Positions 53,097 through 61,749 of a stretch of DNA of 64,000 nt are shown piece by piece. Origin of the DNA: JBMOKT01 sp049323895 (lineage in GTDB: Bacteria > Bacillota > Peptococcia > Peptococcales > BICA1-8); assembly GCA_049323895.1 (NCBI GenBank), contig JBMOKT010000012.1, forward strand, positions 40,243 through 104,242, read 5' to 3'. Below the pieces are notes generated by a model. It saw only the letters and a program-made list of their open reading frames with translations. It made no database searches and was not told the origin of the DNA. Every line of letters starts with the position of its first letter. Position 1 is the first letter of the stretch. Made by a program: the position numbers and the translations under genes.

Positions 53097-54557
53097 TTAA
53101 AATTTTATCAGTTCAGGTTTAGTTTTTATGATTTGCACTAAGATCTTACTAATTTCCGGGTCAAACTGTTTACCTGAATTTTTTTCCAGTTCCAGTACTA
53201 TTTCCTCCAGATTTAACCCCTTGCGATAAACCCTGTCCTGAAACATTGCCGAAAATGCATCAGCAATACCCAGTATTCGGGCTATAAGAGGTATATCTTT
53301 TCCTTTTAAGCCTTCCGGATAACCTTTACCGTCAAAACGCTCATGGTGATATAATACTCCATTAATAATTTCCTCGGAATTTTTTTCAAACATCAGCTCA
53401 ATAATCTGTTTGCCAATAACGGGATGTTTTTTAACCAGGTCATATTCCTCATCAGTCAGCCTGCCGGGTTTGTTTAAGATATCATTAGGCAGTCCTACTT
53501 TTCCTACATCATGCAGCAACCCGGCGATCATTATTATTTCTTCCGACAGCTCATCTATGTTCATTTCCCGGTATATCGCCAAGGCCAGCTTGGCAACCTG
53601 GTCTGAATGACATTTAGTATATTTATCCCGGCTGTCTAAAGCAAATATTAATCCTTCCAGTGATTTATAGGTAGAAGAACTAAGATTGGTAAATTCGCTA
53701 GACTCAGAATAAAAGACATACCCGTTTCCACCTTTATATTTAACATTGTACATAGCCTTATCGGCTAGTATAGGTAAGCTTAAAATATTTTCGGTATCAT
53801 CAGGATAGACCGCGACACCAATACTTAAGGTTACAGGAATTTTTTGCTCATTTCTTTCTATAAACACTGTATTAATTTTTTCCAGCCAGCCTTCTATAAC
53901 CTGTTGGACGATCTCCCTGGTGGAGTTTTTAAATATGGCTAAAAACTCATCACCACCATAACGGGTCAAGATGTATTCATTATTATTATCAACTAAGGCT
54001 TGAGCCACCGATTTAAGAATAGAGTCACCCACCTGGTGGCCGTATAAATCATTAAACATTTTGAATTTATCCAAATCAACAAGAATAACAAATACATTAT
54101 TTGCTTTTTCCTTATTCAATTCCAGTAATATTAGGTCTGCCGTTCTCCGATTTAAAACCTGTGTCAAACCATCTGTTTTGGACATCAGAAGGAGCTGGTT
54201 ATGGGAATCATTAATAGCTGAAACCATTTTATTGATGGCATTGCTCAGTCTGCTAATCAAATCATGCTTATTATTTACGGTAAGACAAACACTGTTATAA
54301 TTACCGCTGGCAATGTTTTGAGTGGTGTTGATTATTTCAGTTAACGGTTTCACCAGGGAGTTTTTTACAATTGTATAATTTAAATAACCTACAAACCCAC
54401 CGGCTGCTAAACTTGCTGCAATAAATAAAAGCAGCTTTGCCGGAGAATGAATATGAATAACTTTCGCAATAACAAAGGGAAAGATTAACCCTATCATAAT
54501 CCCCATAAAAAGCATCCACGCTAAAATTTTAGTCATTGTACCCCATTTTCTCTGCAT
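53097..54557 (-). CDS. GGDEF plus HD-GYP cyclic-di-nucleotide enzyme
   Basis: 486 aa. Two N-terminal TM segments (about 10-30, 38-58) and a HAMP-like stretch, a GGDEF domain with intact RYGGDEFLAIF and a C-terminal HD-GYP domain (AGLLHDVGKVGLPNDIL, HHERFDGKGYPEGLKG). It could both make and hydrolyse cyclic dinucleotides. ATG at 54557 is preferred over GTG 54566, which overlaps the ribosome site AAGGTG. Confidence 0.9.
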   Translation of the reverse strand: MQRKWGTMTKILAWMLFMGIMIGLIFPFVIAKVIHIHSPAKLLLFIAASLAAGGFVGYLNYTIVKNSLVKPLTEIINTTQNIASGNYNSVCLTVNNKHDLISRLSNAINKMVSAINDSHNQLLLMSKTDGLTQVLNRRTADLILLELNKEKANNVFVILVDLDKFKMFNDLYGHQVGDSILKSVAQALVDNNNEYILTRYGGDEFLAIFKNSTREIVQQVIEGWLEKINTVFIERNEQKIPVTLSIGVAVYPDDTENILSLPILADKAMYNVKYKGGNGYVFYSESSEFTNLSSSTYKSLEGLIFALDSRDKYTKCHSDQVAKLALAIYREMNIDELSEEIIMIAGLLHDVGKVGLPNDILNKPGRLTDEEYDLVKKHPVIGKQIIELMFEKNSEEIINGVLYHHERFDGKGYPEGLKGKDIPLIARILGIADAFSAMFQDRVYRKGLNLEEIVLELEKNSGKQFDPEISKILVQIIKTKPELIKF

Positions 54558-54797
54558 ATCCTTCACCTTTCGCTATAAAAGTTCTATTTATTATTTTATA
54601 GAAATTTTTTCCTAAAATATATGAAAATTTTTATAATTAAATATTTAGGAAAAGAAATGTTTTGATCTATCTGTTATCTATTATCTATTGGCTCGCTCTT
54701 TTAGGCAAAATTATAAGTAATGGCTAATAGTAGATTCTCACTAGTCAATAGCAAAAACAATTAATTGATAATTAAAATTATTGGTATACTATCTTAA

Positions 54798-54894
54798 GCC
54801 AAGGCCCAATACGGTCTTTTTTTGTTATTGGCTGTTCTCATTGAATTGTTTATTTTAAATCATTGATATTTTCATGGAAAAAATAGGTATTTAG
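54798..54894 (+). pseudogene. Collapsed agrB remnant upstream of agrD copy 1
   Basis: Translation from 54798 gives AKAQYGLFLLLAVLIELF, matching residues 26-43 of the intact AgrB at 60919 (ARAEYGLSLLLGILIELF). The frame then breaks, and at 54874-54894 the last codons of AgrB (MEKIGI, stop) follow directly. The middle (about 400 bp), including the His/Cys active site, is gone. Shows that this agrD came with an agrB that was later deleted. Confidence 0.85.
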
Positions 54895-54900
54895 TGCATT

Positions 54901-54963
54901 TTCATTCCATATATGACACTTTCATTCCCAATTTCATTTTTATTAAGGCTTGTCCATTATAAT
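54901..54963 (+). promoter_or_regulatory. Activator-type promoter of agrD copy 1
   Basis: Two TTCATTCC words at 54901 and 54921 (20-bp period) lie ahead of a TATAAT -10 box at 54958-54963 with no good -35. Repeats at two helical turns beside a weak -35 suit a LytTR regulator such as the one encoded at 58861. Similar sequence occurs at 61501-61563. Confidence 0.6.
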
Positions 54964-55004
54964 GGAAACACAAAGATAAGATTTGAGGAAGTGAATATAC
55001 AGGC

Positions 55005-55136
55005 ATGAAAAAACTTAGAACCTTTATGTTGTCAACATTAACCTTAGGTTTAGTATTAATTAGTTCACTAGGCGGGGTAACCCCTAATTGTTTAGGGTAT
55101 TTTTATGAACCTGAAAAGCCTGATTTACTGAAATAG
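55005..55136 (+). CDS. agrD: AgrD-type cyclic peptide precursor, copy 1
   Basis: 43-aa precursor of an autoinducing thiolactone peptide. Amphipathic N-terminal leader (MKKLRTFMLSTLTLGLVLI), signal region TPNCLGYFYEPEKPD with the ring Cys at position 29, and an acidic tail with the EPxxP pattern that AgrB needs. By analogy the peptide would end at ...NCLGYF. Differs from copy 2 by one leader residue (L14V). GAGGAAGTGA ribosome site is weaker than in copy 2. Followed by a strong terminator. Confidence 0.88.
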   Translation: MKKLRTFMLSTLTLGLVLISSLGGVTPNCLGYFYEPEKPDLLK

Positions 55137-55149
55137 TATTTAAAGCAAT

Positions 55150-55202
55150 AAAAAATCCCTGTCAATAAAAAAACCTGCGGTTATATTTGACAGGGATTTT
55201 TT
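55150..55202 (+). terminator. Terminator after agrD copy 1
   Basis: Stem AAAAAATCCCTGTCAA/TTGACAGGGATTTTTT closing a loop with a small CCTGCGG motif; T-run follows. Duplicated at 61750-61802. Confidence 0.88.
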
Positions 55203-55259
55203 GCCTAACCTGCCATAGACAATTTCAGTAAGATGAAATTCTAGAAAGGAGGGCTGGTT

Positions 55260-55307
55260 ATGAGTAGAATTAGGTCTCCAGACAAAAAAGCTTTATTCCC
55301 CAATTAA
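55260..55307 (+). CDS. Conserved 15-codon ORF, copy 1
   Basis: Encodes MSRIRSPDKKALFPN with AAAGGAGGGC 5 nt before the ATG. The same ORF, differing only in the last residue (S for N), occurs after agrD copy 2, and the flanking DNA is as conserved as the coding part. Basic, no signal peptide. It may be a second signalling or regulatory peptide, or a leader peptide that controls the next gene. No relative is known to me. Confidence 0.55.
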   Translation: MSRIRSPDKKALFPN

Positions 55308-55390
55308 AATGAAAATGCCGCTCAAAGCAAATCAATTATAGGAAAATAAAATGTTCCTTAATCTAGAAAAATAAAAGGAGGATGTTTTAA

Positions 55391-56045
55391 TTGAAAAAGT
55401 TATTAATAATCTTGAGTTCGTTATTGGTTTTGCTATTTGCCGGAACAACAAGTGCGGTAGCTTTTGATATTAGTTCTATCCCTATGGAAGCCCATATGCA
55501 AAAATCTCTGGATATTACTACACCAAATATTGATATGTCTAAGATTCATGATACCAATCCATTGGAAGAAGAGCAAAAAACTCTTTTACGAGAGCATGGA
55601 TATTCCGACGACCAAATCGCATTGATGGATGCGGGAGATTTCAATAATATTAAACTTGTATGGTACTTGGTCTAAAAGTCAAGAAGGAGCTCATGAAGGA
55701 ATAGATTTTACTTATACGACAAACACACCTGACCTAAGGTCATTTCTTCCCAATGACGGAGTAGCTAAAGCCGCTTCTGGTTATAAAGTAGCCATATATT
55801 CTGCTAACATAAATAGAACAATTATTTATTATCATTTGAGCCAGATTAATGTAAGTTATAATGATCCCGTTTCATATGGTCAGGTTATTGGAAAACAAGG
55901 TAATGAAGGCGGTACTTCAAGTGGATATCATCTGCATTTAGAGGCAGGTGCGGGAATAGATACTTCCCTAGATGAGACAAAATATAATCATTCATTAACA
56001 TCTGCAAATATTTACGATGCTATAGACTGGGCTTTACATGGATAG
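55391..56045 (+). pseudogene. Secreted M23 peptidase, frameshifted
   Basis: A TTG start behind AAGGAGGATG opens a signal peptide (KKLLIILSSLLVLLFAGTTS) and a linker up to about residue 86 (LMDAGDFNNI), after which the frame ends at 55675. The second frame (from about 55650) continues with YGTWSKSQEGAHEGIDF, YYHLSQINV and HLHLEAG, the HxGxD and HxH zinc motifs of M23 (LytM) endopeptidases, to 56045. One frameshift separates them, so the gene is broken or frameshifted by a sequencing error. It follows the agrD-1 cassette, as agr-controlled cell-wall hydrolases often do. Confidence 0.8.
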
Positions 56046-56207
56046 CAAAATATAGTAATCTTTAATTGAATTTTGTGATAAATTGTCAGGGGTAATTATC
56101 CCTGACAATTTATCTACTTGCCAACTAGAAGAATATTATTTTTAAATAAGAGTTATATATCTTGCGTGGGATAAGTTTTGAGCCAGCCACACATTTGGAG
56201 GGGTCTT

Positions 56208-57476
56208 ATGAATAAACACCTACGGATGCTAATCTTCTGCCTGATTTGTGCAACCAGCCTATCCTCCTGCGGAACGCCGAAAAGCGGCGAAAAAAATAGC
56301 ATAAAAGTACCGCCTGCTGTCGAAGTACAGTCTACTGAAGTTATTTCCCAAGGAAAATTGCCTTCATTAGCCAAGTCTTCTGAACTTATTGAAATTACTG
56401 GAGATTATATCCCTCTGGATATGGCCGATTTCGGCATTGATAATACTTATTCATATTATCCCCGTTTATCTGGAGCTACTAATCTTGGTGATAATCTTCT
56501 TATAGTGGGGGCTGCGGGTCAGGGCGAATTCCCAGCAATTACTCTAACACTTTTTGACTTAATGAAAAATAAGGTTATCAAAAGCTTGCATGTAGCAGAG
56601 GAGGGAGATGTATACCTCGGTCTCCGCGTTACCGAAGACAAGATAATTGTTAAATACCTTGATGGGTTTTGCATAACAGATCATAATCTTAATACACTCT
56701 CGTCGAAACGGAAAATTCCTACCCATATTTACGCCGACCACGAATTGCGCGGGTCAGTTTGGTTTTTTAGTTACGATATAAGCGTAGATCTAAAGACTGT
56801 TGTTTATGCCAATAGCGAAGGTATTTATAGCTACAACCTTGAAACTGATAAAAATACATATCTGGTGGGCAGACTCCCCCCGGCACGTTCGAAGGCTGAT
56901 TTGCCCAAGAATAAATATTTACCTCCTTTCGCACCTTATTTCATAAATAAAGATGAATGGGTGGTAGCACAAGTCAGCGGTTATGAATCCACATCGGGAA
57001 CAGTTTTTGTACCGCTGAATAAATCTACCGAACCCTGGCTTATAGACTCCGTCCATCCTTTTATCTGGAATTGGCCCATTATTGGGAAAACACTACCTCA
57101 TCTAGTTTCATTGAATATTATGGGATCTGGCGATTATGCCATGTCAATCGTGGATGGAGCAACCCAAAAGATTTCCGAACCTATCCCTATTATTTATACG
57201 AAAGAGCAGGTGCCGAAACTTTATAGTGAATCAGATATGCTCTATAACGATAGCTATTTTGTCTATGTCAGGCAAATTGAAGATTGGATATCTGACGAGG
57301 CTGACGCACATTATACAATTAACGTAGTGGACTTAACTACCATGACGGCAAAAACGGTTCTGACAATAAAAGGAGGAAATCCTACACTTTTGGGGATTAC
57401 TAATGACGGGCGAGTACTCGTAGGATACAACCTTATGCAGGAAAGCGGACTTTTAATAACTAGCTTGACCCCTTAA
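56208..57476 (+). CDS. Lipoprotein with beta-propeller-like repeat structure
   Basis: 422 aa. Signal peptide MNKHLRMLIFCLICATS with lipobox LSSC. The mature part shows repeated beta-strand blocks (DNLLIVGAAGQGEF, DKIIVKYLDGFCITD, KTVVYANSEGIYSYNLETDKN, DGRVLVGYNLM) resembling a propeller of DPP-N or TolB type, though no family is certain. ATG at 56208 follows TGGAGGGG. Codon use and GC are slightly higher than in its neighbours. Possible surface sensor or binding protein; function unknown. Confidence 0.75.
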   Translation: MNKHLRMLIFCLICATSLSSCGTPKSGEKNSIKVPPAVEVQSTEVISQGKLPSLAKSSELIEITGDYIPLDMADFGIDNTYSYYPRLSGATNLGDNLLIVGAAGQGEFPAITLTLFDLMKNKVIKSLHVAEEGDVYLGLRVTEDKIIVKYLDGFCITDHNLNTLSSKRKIPTHIYADHELRGSVWFFSYDISVDLKTVVYANSEGIYSYNLETDKNTYLVGRLPPARSKADLPKNKYLPPFAPYFINKDEWVVAQVSGYESTSGTVFVPLNKSTEPWLIDSVHPFIWNWPIIGKTLPHLVSLNIMGSGDYAMSIVDGATQKISEPIPIIYTKEQVPKLYSESDMLYNDSYFVYVRQIEDWISDEADAHYTINVVDLTTMTAKTVLTIKGGNPTLLGITNDGRVLVGYNLMQESGLLITSLTP

Positions 57477-57929
57477 TTTTATTCATAAACAGCTAAAGTC
57501 GTTTATATCTAATATTAAAGAGAAAGGGTTTAAGAAGGAAGCTCTCATATTGCAGAGAAACCCCACTGATTTTTAGCAGCAATAAAAAACAGCTAACATA
57601 ATTAATTTGAAAGCAGGCGGTATTAAGCCCTCCTGCTTTCAGACTACACACACCCCCCCGTGAAAAACAGATTCCACGGGGTATTTTTAACTTTAGATCT
57701 AATTTTTTCACAAAAGAAGATACGTGTGAGGAGACGATTCTTTGACACGCCGCTTTGCATAACTCCTCTATTTATCTCTAAAAAAGCAGCTATCACCCAA
57801 ATTGACAAGCGGGATTTGGTCTTTATATATTTTTTCTTTACCTCGTATCGTACATGATAAAACCGGTCTGACTTATTTATCTCCGCATTCTTACTATTTT
57901 GTTCCGATGTATATCATTGGTTTTAGGGG
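57477..57929. other. Intergenic region with two hairpins, no convincing gene
   Basis: Contains GAAAGCAGG/CCTGCTTTC (57609-57640) and CCCCGTG/CACGGGG (57656-57681) followed by TATTTTT, probably the terminator of the lipoprotein gene. A 65-codon frame at 57660-57857 lacks a ribosome site and starts inside the hairpin, so I do not call it. The promoter of the next gene probably lies in 57850-57925. Confidence 0.6.
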
Positions 57930-58610
57930 GTGGTTTACATCAGAAAAAAACTTTTCATTTTCACTGGAATTATTCTAATTTGTGGTTTAATTTATTTGGG
58001 AATTTTTATTTTATTTAATGGACTGCCATTTGGAGAAATCATTGCTAGAAATGTAGTCAACAACTATCTTGATAATCAGTATCCTAATCGCGGGTTTACT
58101 GTAAGCAAAGTATATCCCTTCAATCCTAAAAATGGAGGTTATCGTGTACTTGTAAAGTCTGATAAAAGTGATTTCGGTATTAAATACTATTGGATAACTA
58201 ATACTGTTGCTGATGGAAATTATAATGTATTGTTAAGTGAAAAATTTAAAAAGGATATAAAAGGGTTAGTTCAACAGTATTCACAATCAATAATTGTAGC
58301 TGGAAGTATATTGCACTCTCAAACAAAAGTCAATAATCTAGAAAGACTGGATAAAATTGATATTACACTGAAAAATAAAACAGAAGATTTTGTGCTTACA
58401 AAAGACCAGTACCTTATTTTAGTTGAGAGGATCTTGAAATATCTTCAGGATAATGACTATAATGTTACCCAGTTTCAACTAAGTTACCTTGATAAAAATT
58501 ATTCTAAAGAAAAAAGCTACGTTTTACTGCTTGACAGCAAACAAATAAATTTACCACTAAAAGAAATAGCTAAGCTCATTAGTAAACCTTCAGGTACGAT
58601 ATGGAAGTAA
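57930..58610 (+). CDS. Membrane-anchored protein, YfjL-like
   Basis: 226 aa. One N-terminal TM segment (about 8-30), then an extracytoplasmic domain with VVNNYLDNQYPNRGFTVSKVYPFN, a pattern seen in YfjL/DUF3139-like proteins. Starts at GTG 57930 next to AGGGGG. Function unknown; it precedes the agr signalling genes and ends at a strong terminator, so it is its own unit. Confidence 0.7.
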   Translation: MVYIRKKLFIFTGIILICGLIYLGIFILFNGLPFGEIIARNVVNNYLDNQYPNRGFTVSKVYPFNPKNGGYRVLVKSDKSDFGIKYYWITNTVADGNYNVLLSEKFKKDIKGLVQQYSQSIIVAGSILHSQTKVNNLERLDKIDITLKNKTEDFVLTKDQYLILVERILKYLQDNDYNVTQFQLSYLDKNYSKEKSYVLLLDSKQINLPLKEIAKLISKPSGTIWK

Positions 58611-58676
58611 GAAGAAAGGAAAAATGTTTTTAAAGATGCATTTGCTTTTGTAATTTCAAAATAACGGTTTAGTCAA

Positions 58677-58727
58677 TAAAAAAGAATGATATAAAAGGAA
58701 TTCCTTTTATATCATTCTTTTTTTATC
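58677..58727 (+). terminator. Strong terminator before agr regulator
   Basis: Near-perfect palindrome AAAGAATGATATAAAAGGAA/TTCCTTTTATATCATTCTTT, T-run on both strands; separates the YfjL-like gene from the agr operon. Confidence 0.9.
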
Positions 58728-58860
58728 TTAATTGAAATTTAAAGAGGACTTTGTCCGTTTTTAAAATTATTGTCGAATAATGGAATAATTTCTTAGAAGG
58801 GTAATTTATTTCCAGAAGGAAATAAATAATTAAGAGAATTTGAAAATTCAGGTGATGATT

Positions 58861-59580
58861 ATGCTTAAAGCAGTAATTGCCGAAGATGATAGTATTTTAA
58901 GAAAAAATATCATTAAAAAACTATCTATGCATCCTGAAATAGAAATTACTTATTCCACAAATAACGGTAGTGATTTGCTGAAAGCAATAACAAAGATTAA
59001 ACCCGAACTTATTATCACTGATATTGCCATGCCTGAAATGTCGGGAATAGAAGTTATAAAAAATATCAGGGACAAGCTGCCTGATACAGAAATAATTTTT
59101 ATAACTTCTCATGGAGAATTTATAAAAGAAGCGGTCAATTTATATGCTTATGATTATCTGGAAAAACCTATAGATTACCAACGACTGGCTGCAACAATAA
59201 CAAGGATTACCCAAAAAATATCATCTTCAAGTAATTTGATTCAGTTTACAACTGAGGAAGGTAACGAAATTGTCAAGGAACAGGATATTTATATTATTGA
59301 AGCTGCTCAAAAGGAAACTATTGTCTATACCAAAGTGAAAACATTCACTTCTACTGATTCTTTAAAAGAAGCGGAAACACTTTTAAATAAAGAAACTTTT
59401 TTTAAAACCAGCAGGTCCTTTATTGTAAATATACTAAAGATACGGTCAATAAAAAAAGCTGGTAGAACTTCATTTAAAGTATACTTTGTAGATAAAGATT
59501 ATGAAGCTTATTTAAGCAAAACAAGATACGAGGAATTCCGAAGGGCCATAAAAAGTATAAGGAGAAACAGCTATGACTAA
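58861..59580 (+). CDS. LytTR response regulator (AgrA-like)
   Basis: 239 aa. Receiver domain with Asp in IITDIAMPEMSG and conserved Lys in YDYLEKPID; C-terminal LytTR DNA-binding domain (FFKTSRSFIVNILKI, KVYFVDKDYEAYLSKTRYEEFRRAI). Binds paired direct repeats with two-turn spacing, matching the TTCATTCC words before both agrD genes. ATG at 58861 behind AGGTGA; an in-frame TTG 21 nt earlier lacks support. First gene of the signalling operon. Confidence 0.88.
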   Translation: MLKAVIAEDDSILRKNIIKKLSMHPEIEITYSTNNGSDLLKAITKIKPELIITDIAMPEMSGIEVIKNIRDKLPDTEIIFITSHGEFIKEAVNLYAYDYLEKPIDYQRLAATITRITQKISSSSNLIQFTTEEGNEIVKEQDIYIIEAAQKETIVYTKVKTFTSTDSLKEAETLLNKETFFKTSRSFIVNILKIRSIKKAGRTSFKVYFVDKDYEAYLSKTRYEEFRRAIKSIRRNSYD

Positions 59581-60052
59581 GGCAGATATATTGCATGTTT
59601 TGTTATATTCTTTACCTGAGGCCCTGGCAGTTGTTAGCTTAGCCACCATATTAGCAGGTTCCAGATTTATTTGGAAAAGATTGTTTATAATTGGGTCCAT
59701 TACCGGTTTTTTGTCTCATTTCTGGCGCTTATTATTAACTGATTACATATTAAATATCGCTTGTTATGCCGTTATTTTAATTAGTTTTATGACATTTTAT
59801 AAAATTGGTACCGATTTGTTTGCAAGAACTACTTCTGTGATGATAGCACTTTCTATTTACTTAACAATTGAATTTATTAATTTAAAAATTTATGATGTTG
59901 TGATTGGTTTAGACCCCGCAACTATGCTTACCAAGCCTTTTCTAAGGTATATTTGTTTTGGAGGGCAGATTTCACTAATTTTTTTAATAAGTTATCTATT
60001 AAAGTATTTTAAGTTTTCTTTATTTAATAGGGGCTGCCATGAAGAAGTTTAG
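59573..60052 (+). CDS. Four-TM membrane protein, probable separate sensor subunit
   Basis: 159 aa with four or five hydrophobic segments (about 10-28, 38-55, 62-80, 85-105, 130-150), no catalytic domain. Overlaps the response regulator gene by 8 bp and the kinase gene by 14 bp, so translation is coupled. Classical AgrC has six TM segments in one chain; here this protein (4 or 5) plus the kinase (2) could make up a full sensor. I recognise no named family. Confidence 0.75.
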   Translation: MTKADILHVLLYSLPEALAVVSLATILAGSRFIWKRLFIIGSITGFLSHFWRLLLTDYILNIACYAVILISFMTFYKIGTDLFARTTSVMIALSIYLTIEFINLKIYDVVIGLDPATMLTKPFLRYICFGGQISLIFLISYLLKYFKFSLFNRGCHEEV

Positions 60053-60917
60053 GCAATTTAATAATAAATATTACAAGCTGTTTATTTTACTGTATGTATT
60101 TCAGCTAATTATCTTGATTATCTTTATTAACAATAATTATCTGCAAAAATATGCCCTGTTTCAGTCTAAATACGCAGAAATTTTGGATATTATTATAGGA
60201 ATCGTTATTTTTATTTTTAATATACTCTCGATTTTAATTATTCGTTATTTTTTATTGAATAATTTACAAGAACATGAGAACAGCATAAATCAACTTAAAT
60301 TAGCCCATGTTCTCAGGGAAAATAAAATATATAGGCAATCTAAACATGATTTAAAAAATCATTTAAATGTCATTTACGAACTGGCTGGAGACGGTGATAT
60401 AAGTAAACTGCAAAATTATTTAACACTATATATTGATAAACTTGATAGTACTGCTTTGAATATTAATGTAGGCATAAAAGAGCTGGACATACTAATTTAC
60501 TCCAAAATTACAAATGCCCGGAATTTGGATATAGATGTAAAATTTAAATGTTCTACTTTTTTTCAATTTAATAACAGGTATGTTATTGATTTGGTGTCTA
60601 TCATAGGCAATTTATTGGATAATGCCATTGAGGCCTGCTCTGAACTGGAAAATGGCAAGAAAATAGAAATAACTTTAAGAGAAGACCCGGTAGACTACAT
60701 AATTGAAATCACTAATACATTTAAAAAAAGGGATGATTTTGAACCGAAAAAAATATTTGAAGAAGGCTACTCAACAAAAGATAAAGCTACCAGGGGAGAG
60801 GGCTTGTATATAGTACAAAAAACCCTTAAGAAATTAAATGGTAATATTAACGTAAATGTTGAAAATGGCAATTTTTTGGTAGAGGTAGAAATACCGAAGC
60901 ATGTACTGGAGGATTAA
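60039..60917 (+). CDS. GHKL histidine kinase, AgrC-like with short membrane part
   Basis: 292 aa. Two TM segments (about 11-31, 47-70), then a Spo0B-like helix with phospho-His in SKHDLKNHLNVI, and GHKL ATPase motifs (GNLLDNAIEAC, RGEGLYIVQKTL). Lacks the six-TM sensor of AgrC, which suggests that the preceding membrane protein supplies the rest. Its 3' end lies 1 nt before the agrB start. Confidence 0.87.
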   Translation: MKKFRQFNNKYYKLFILLYVFQLIILIIFINNNYLQKYALFQSKYAEILDIIIGIVIFIFNILSILIIRYFLLNNLQEHENSINQLKLAHVLRENKIYRQSKHDLKNHLNVIYELAGDGDISKLQNYLTLYIDKLDSTALNINVGIKELDILIYSKITNARNLDIDVKFKCSTFFQFNNRYVIDLVSIIGNLLDNAIEACSELENGKKIEITLREDPVDYIIEITNTFKKRDDFEPKKIFEEGYSTKDKATRGEGLYIVQKTLKKLNGNINVNVENGNFLVEVEIPKHVLED

Positions 60918-60918
60918 A

Positions 60919-61494
60919 ATGTTCAATTTAGAAAAAACGTCTCATAAAATAGTTACTATTTTATTGAAAAATTCAGATGCAGATGAATTAACTAAAGCCA
61001 GGGCCGAATACGGCCTTTCTTTGTTATTGGGTATTCTTATTGAATTGTTTTTTTGTTTGTCGATTGCCTGGTTTTTAAATTTATTTTTGGAGGCCTTATT
61101 ATTAATGTCTTTTTCCCTGATTTTCAGGGTATTTGCCGGTGGTGCCCATTGTTCTAGTTATGATAGGTGCCTTATCTTTACTATCTTCTTTTATATATTT
61201 TTATCCTATCTGGCTAATTATATTTGTCTGATTTTACCTGCTGATTTACTTTATAGTTTTTCTTTATTATTTCTGGTAATTATACTGTACATTTCTAAAA
61301 ATAAGTCTCCCGTTATCAATAAAGTACTATTTATTGATGGGGTTATATTATTAAGCTTTTGGCTTTTAAACAGCAAAGCAGATTATATATTTATTATTAA
61401 CCTGGGAATTTTACTACAATCCCTAATGGGGACAGAAACCGGCAGCAATATCGTAAAAGCAATTGATACTACAATGGAAAAAATAGGTATCTAG
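60919..61494 (+). CDS. agrB: AgrB peptide-processing protease
   Basis: 191-aa integral membrane cysteine peptidase that cleaves AgrD and forms the thiolactone. Catalytic His and Cys are in FAGGAHCSSYDRC, 7 residues apart as in S. aureus AgrB (H77/C84). About five TM segments. ATG at 60919 has GGAGG 5 nt upstream. The only intact agrB in the window, so it presumably processes both AgrD precursors. Confidence 0.9.
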   Translation: MFNLEKTSHKIVTILLKNSDADELTKARAEYGLSLLLGILIELFFCLSIAWFLNLFLEALLLMSFSLIFRVFAGGAHCSSYDRCLIFTIFFYIFLSYLANYICLILPADLLYSFSLLFLVIILYISKNKSPVINKVLFIDGVILLSFWLLNSKADYIFIINLGILLQSLMGTETGSNIVKAIDTTMEKIGI

Positions 61495-61500
61495 TGCATT

Positions 61501-61563
61501 TTCATTCCATATATGACACTTTCGTTCCAAATTTAATTTTCATTAAGGCTTGTCCGTTATAAT
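61501..61563 (+). promoter_or_regulatory. Activator-type promoter of agrD copy 2
   Basis: TTCATTCC at 61501 and TTCGTTCC at 61521 (20-bp period), TATAAT at 61558-61563. Same layout as upstream of copy 1, immediately after the agrB stop. Confidence 0.6.
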
Positions 61564-61604
61564 GAAAACACAAATATAACATTCGAGGAGGTGAATATAC
61601 AGGT

Positions 61605-61736
61605 ATGAAAAAACTTAGAACCTTTATGTTGTCAACGTTAACTGTAGGTTTAGTATTAATTAGTTCATTAGGCGGGGTAACCCCTAATTGTTTAGGGTAT
61701 TTTTATGAACCTGAAAAGCCTGATTTACTGAAATAG
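61605..61736 (+). CDS. agrD: AgrD-type cyclic peptide precursor, copy 2
   Basis: 43 aa, same signal and tail as copy 1 (TPNCLGYFYEPEKPDLLK), leader with Val instead of Leu at 14. Excellent ribosome site GAGGAGGTGA. It lies 110 nt after agrB, behind its own promoter, in the usual agrB-agrD order. Produces the same predicted autoinducer as copy 1, so the duplication raises dose rather than adding a new signal. Confidence 0.92.
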   Translation: MKKLRTFMLSTLTVGLVLISSLGGVTPNCLGYFYEPEKPDLLK

Positions 61737-61749
61737 AATTAAAAGCAAT

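Noticed and set aside
54640..54780. CRISPR-like array in repetitive AT-rich DNA
   Set aside because: The repeated words are degenerate, of varying spacing, and no unique spacers or cas genes are present.
57660..57857. 65-codon frame in the intergenic region
   Set aside because: Starts inside a terminator hairpin, has no ribosome site, and its composition looks random.
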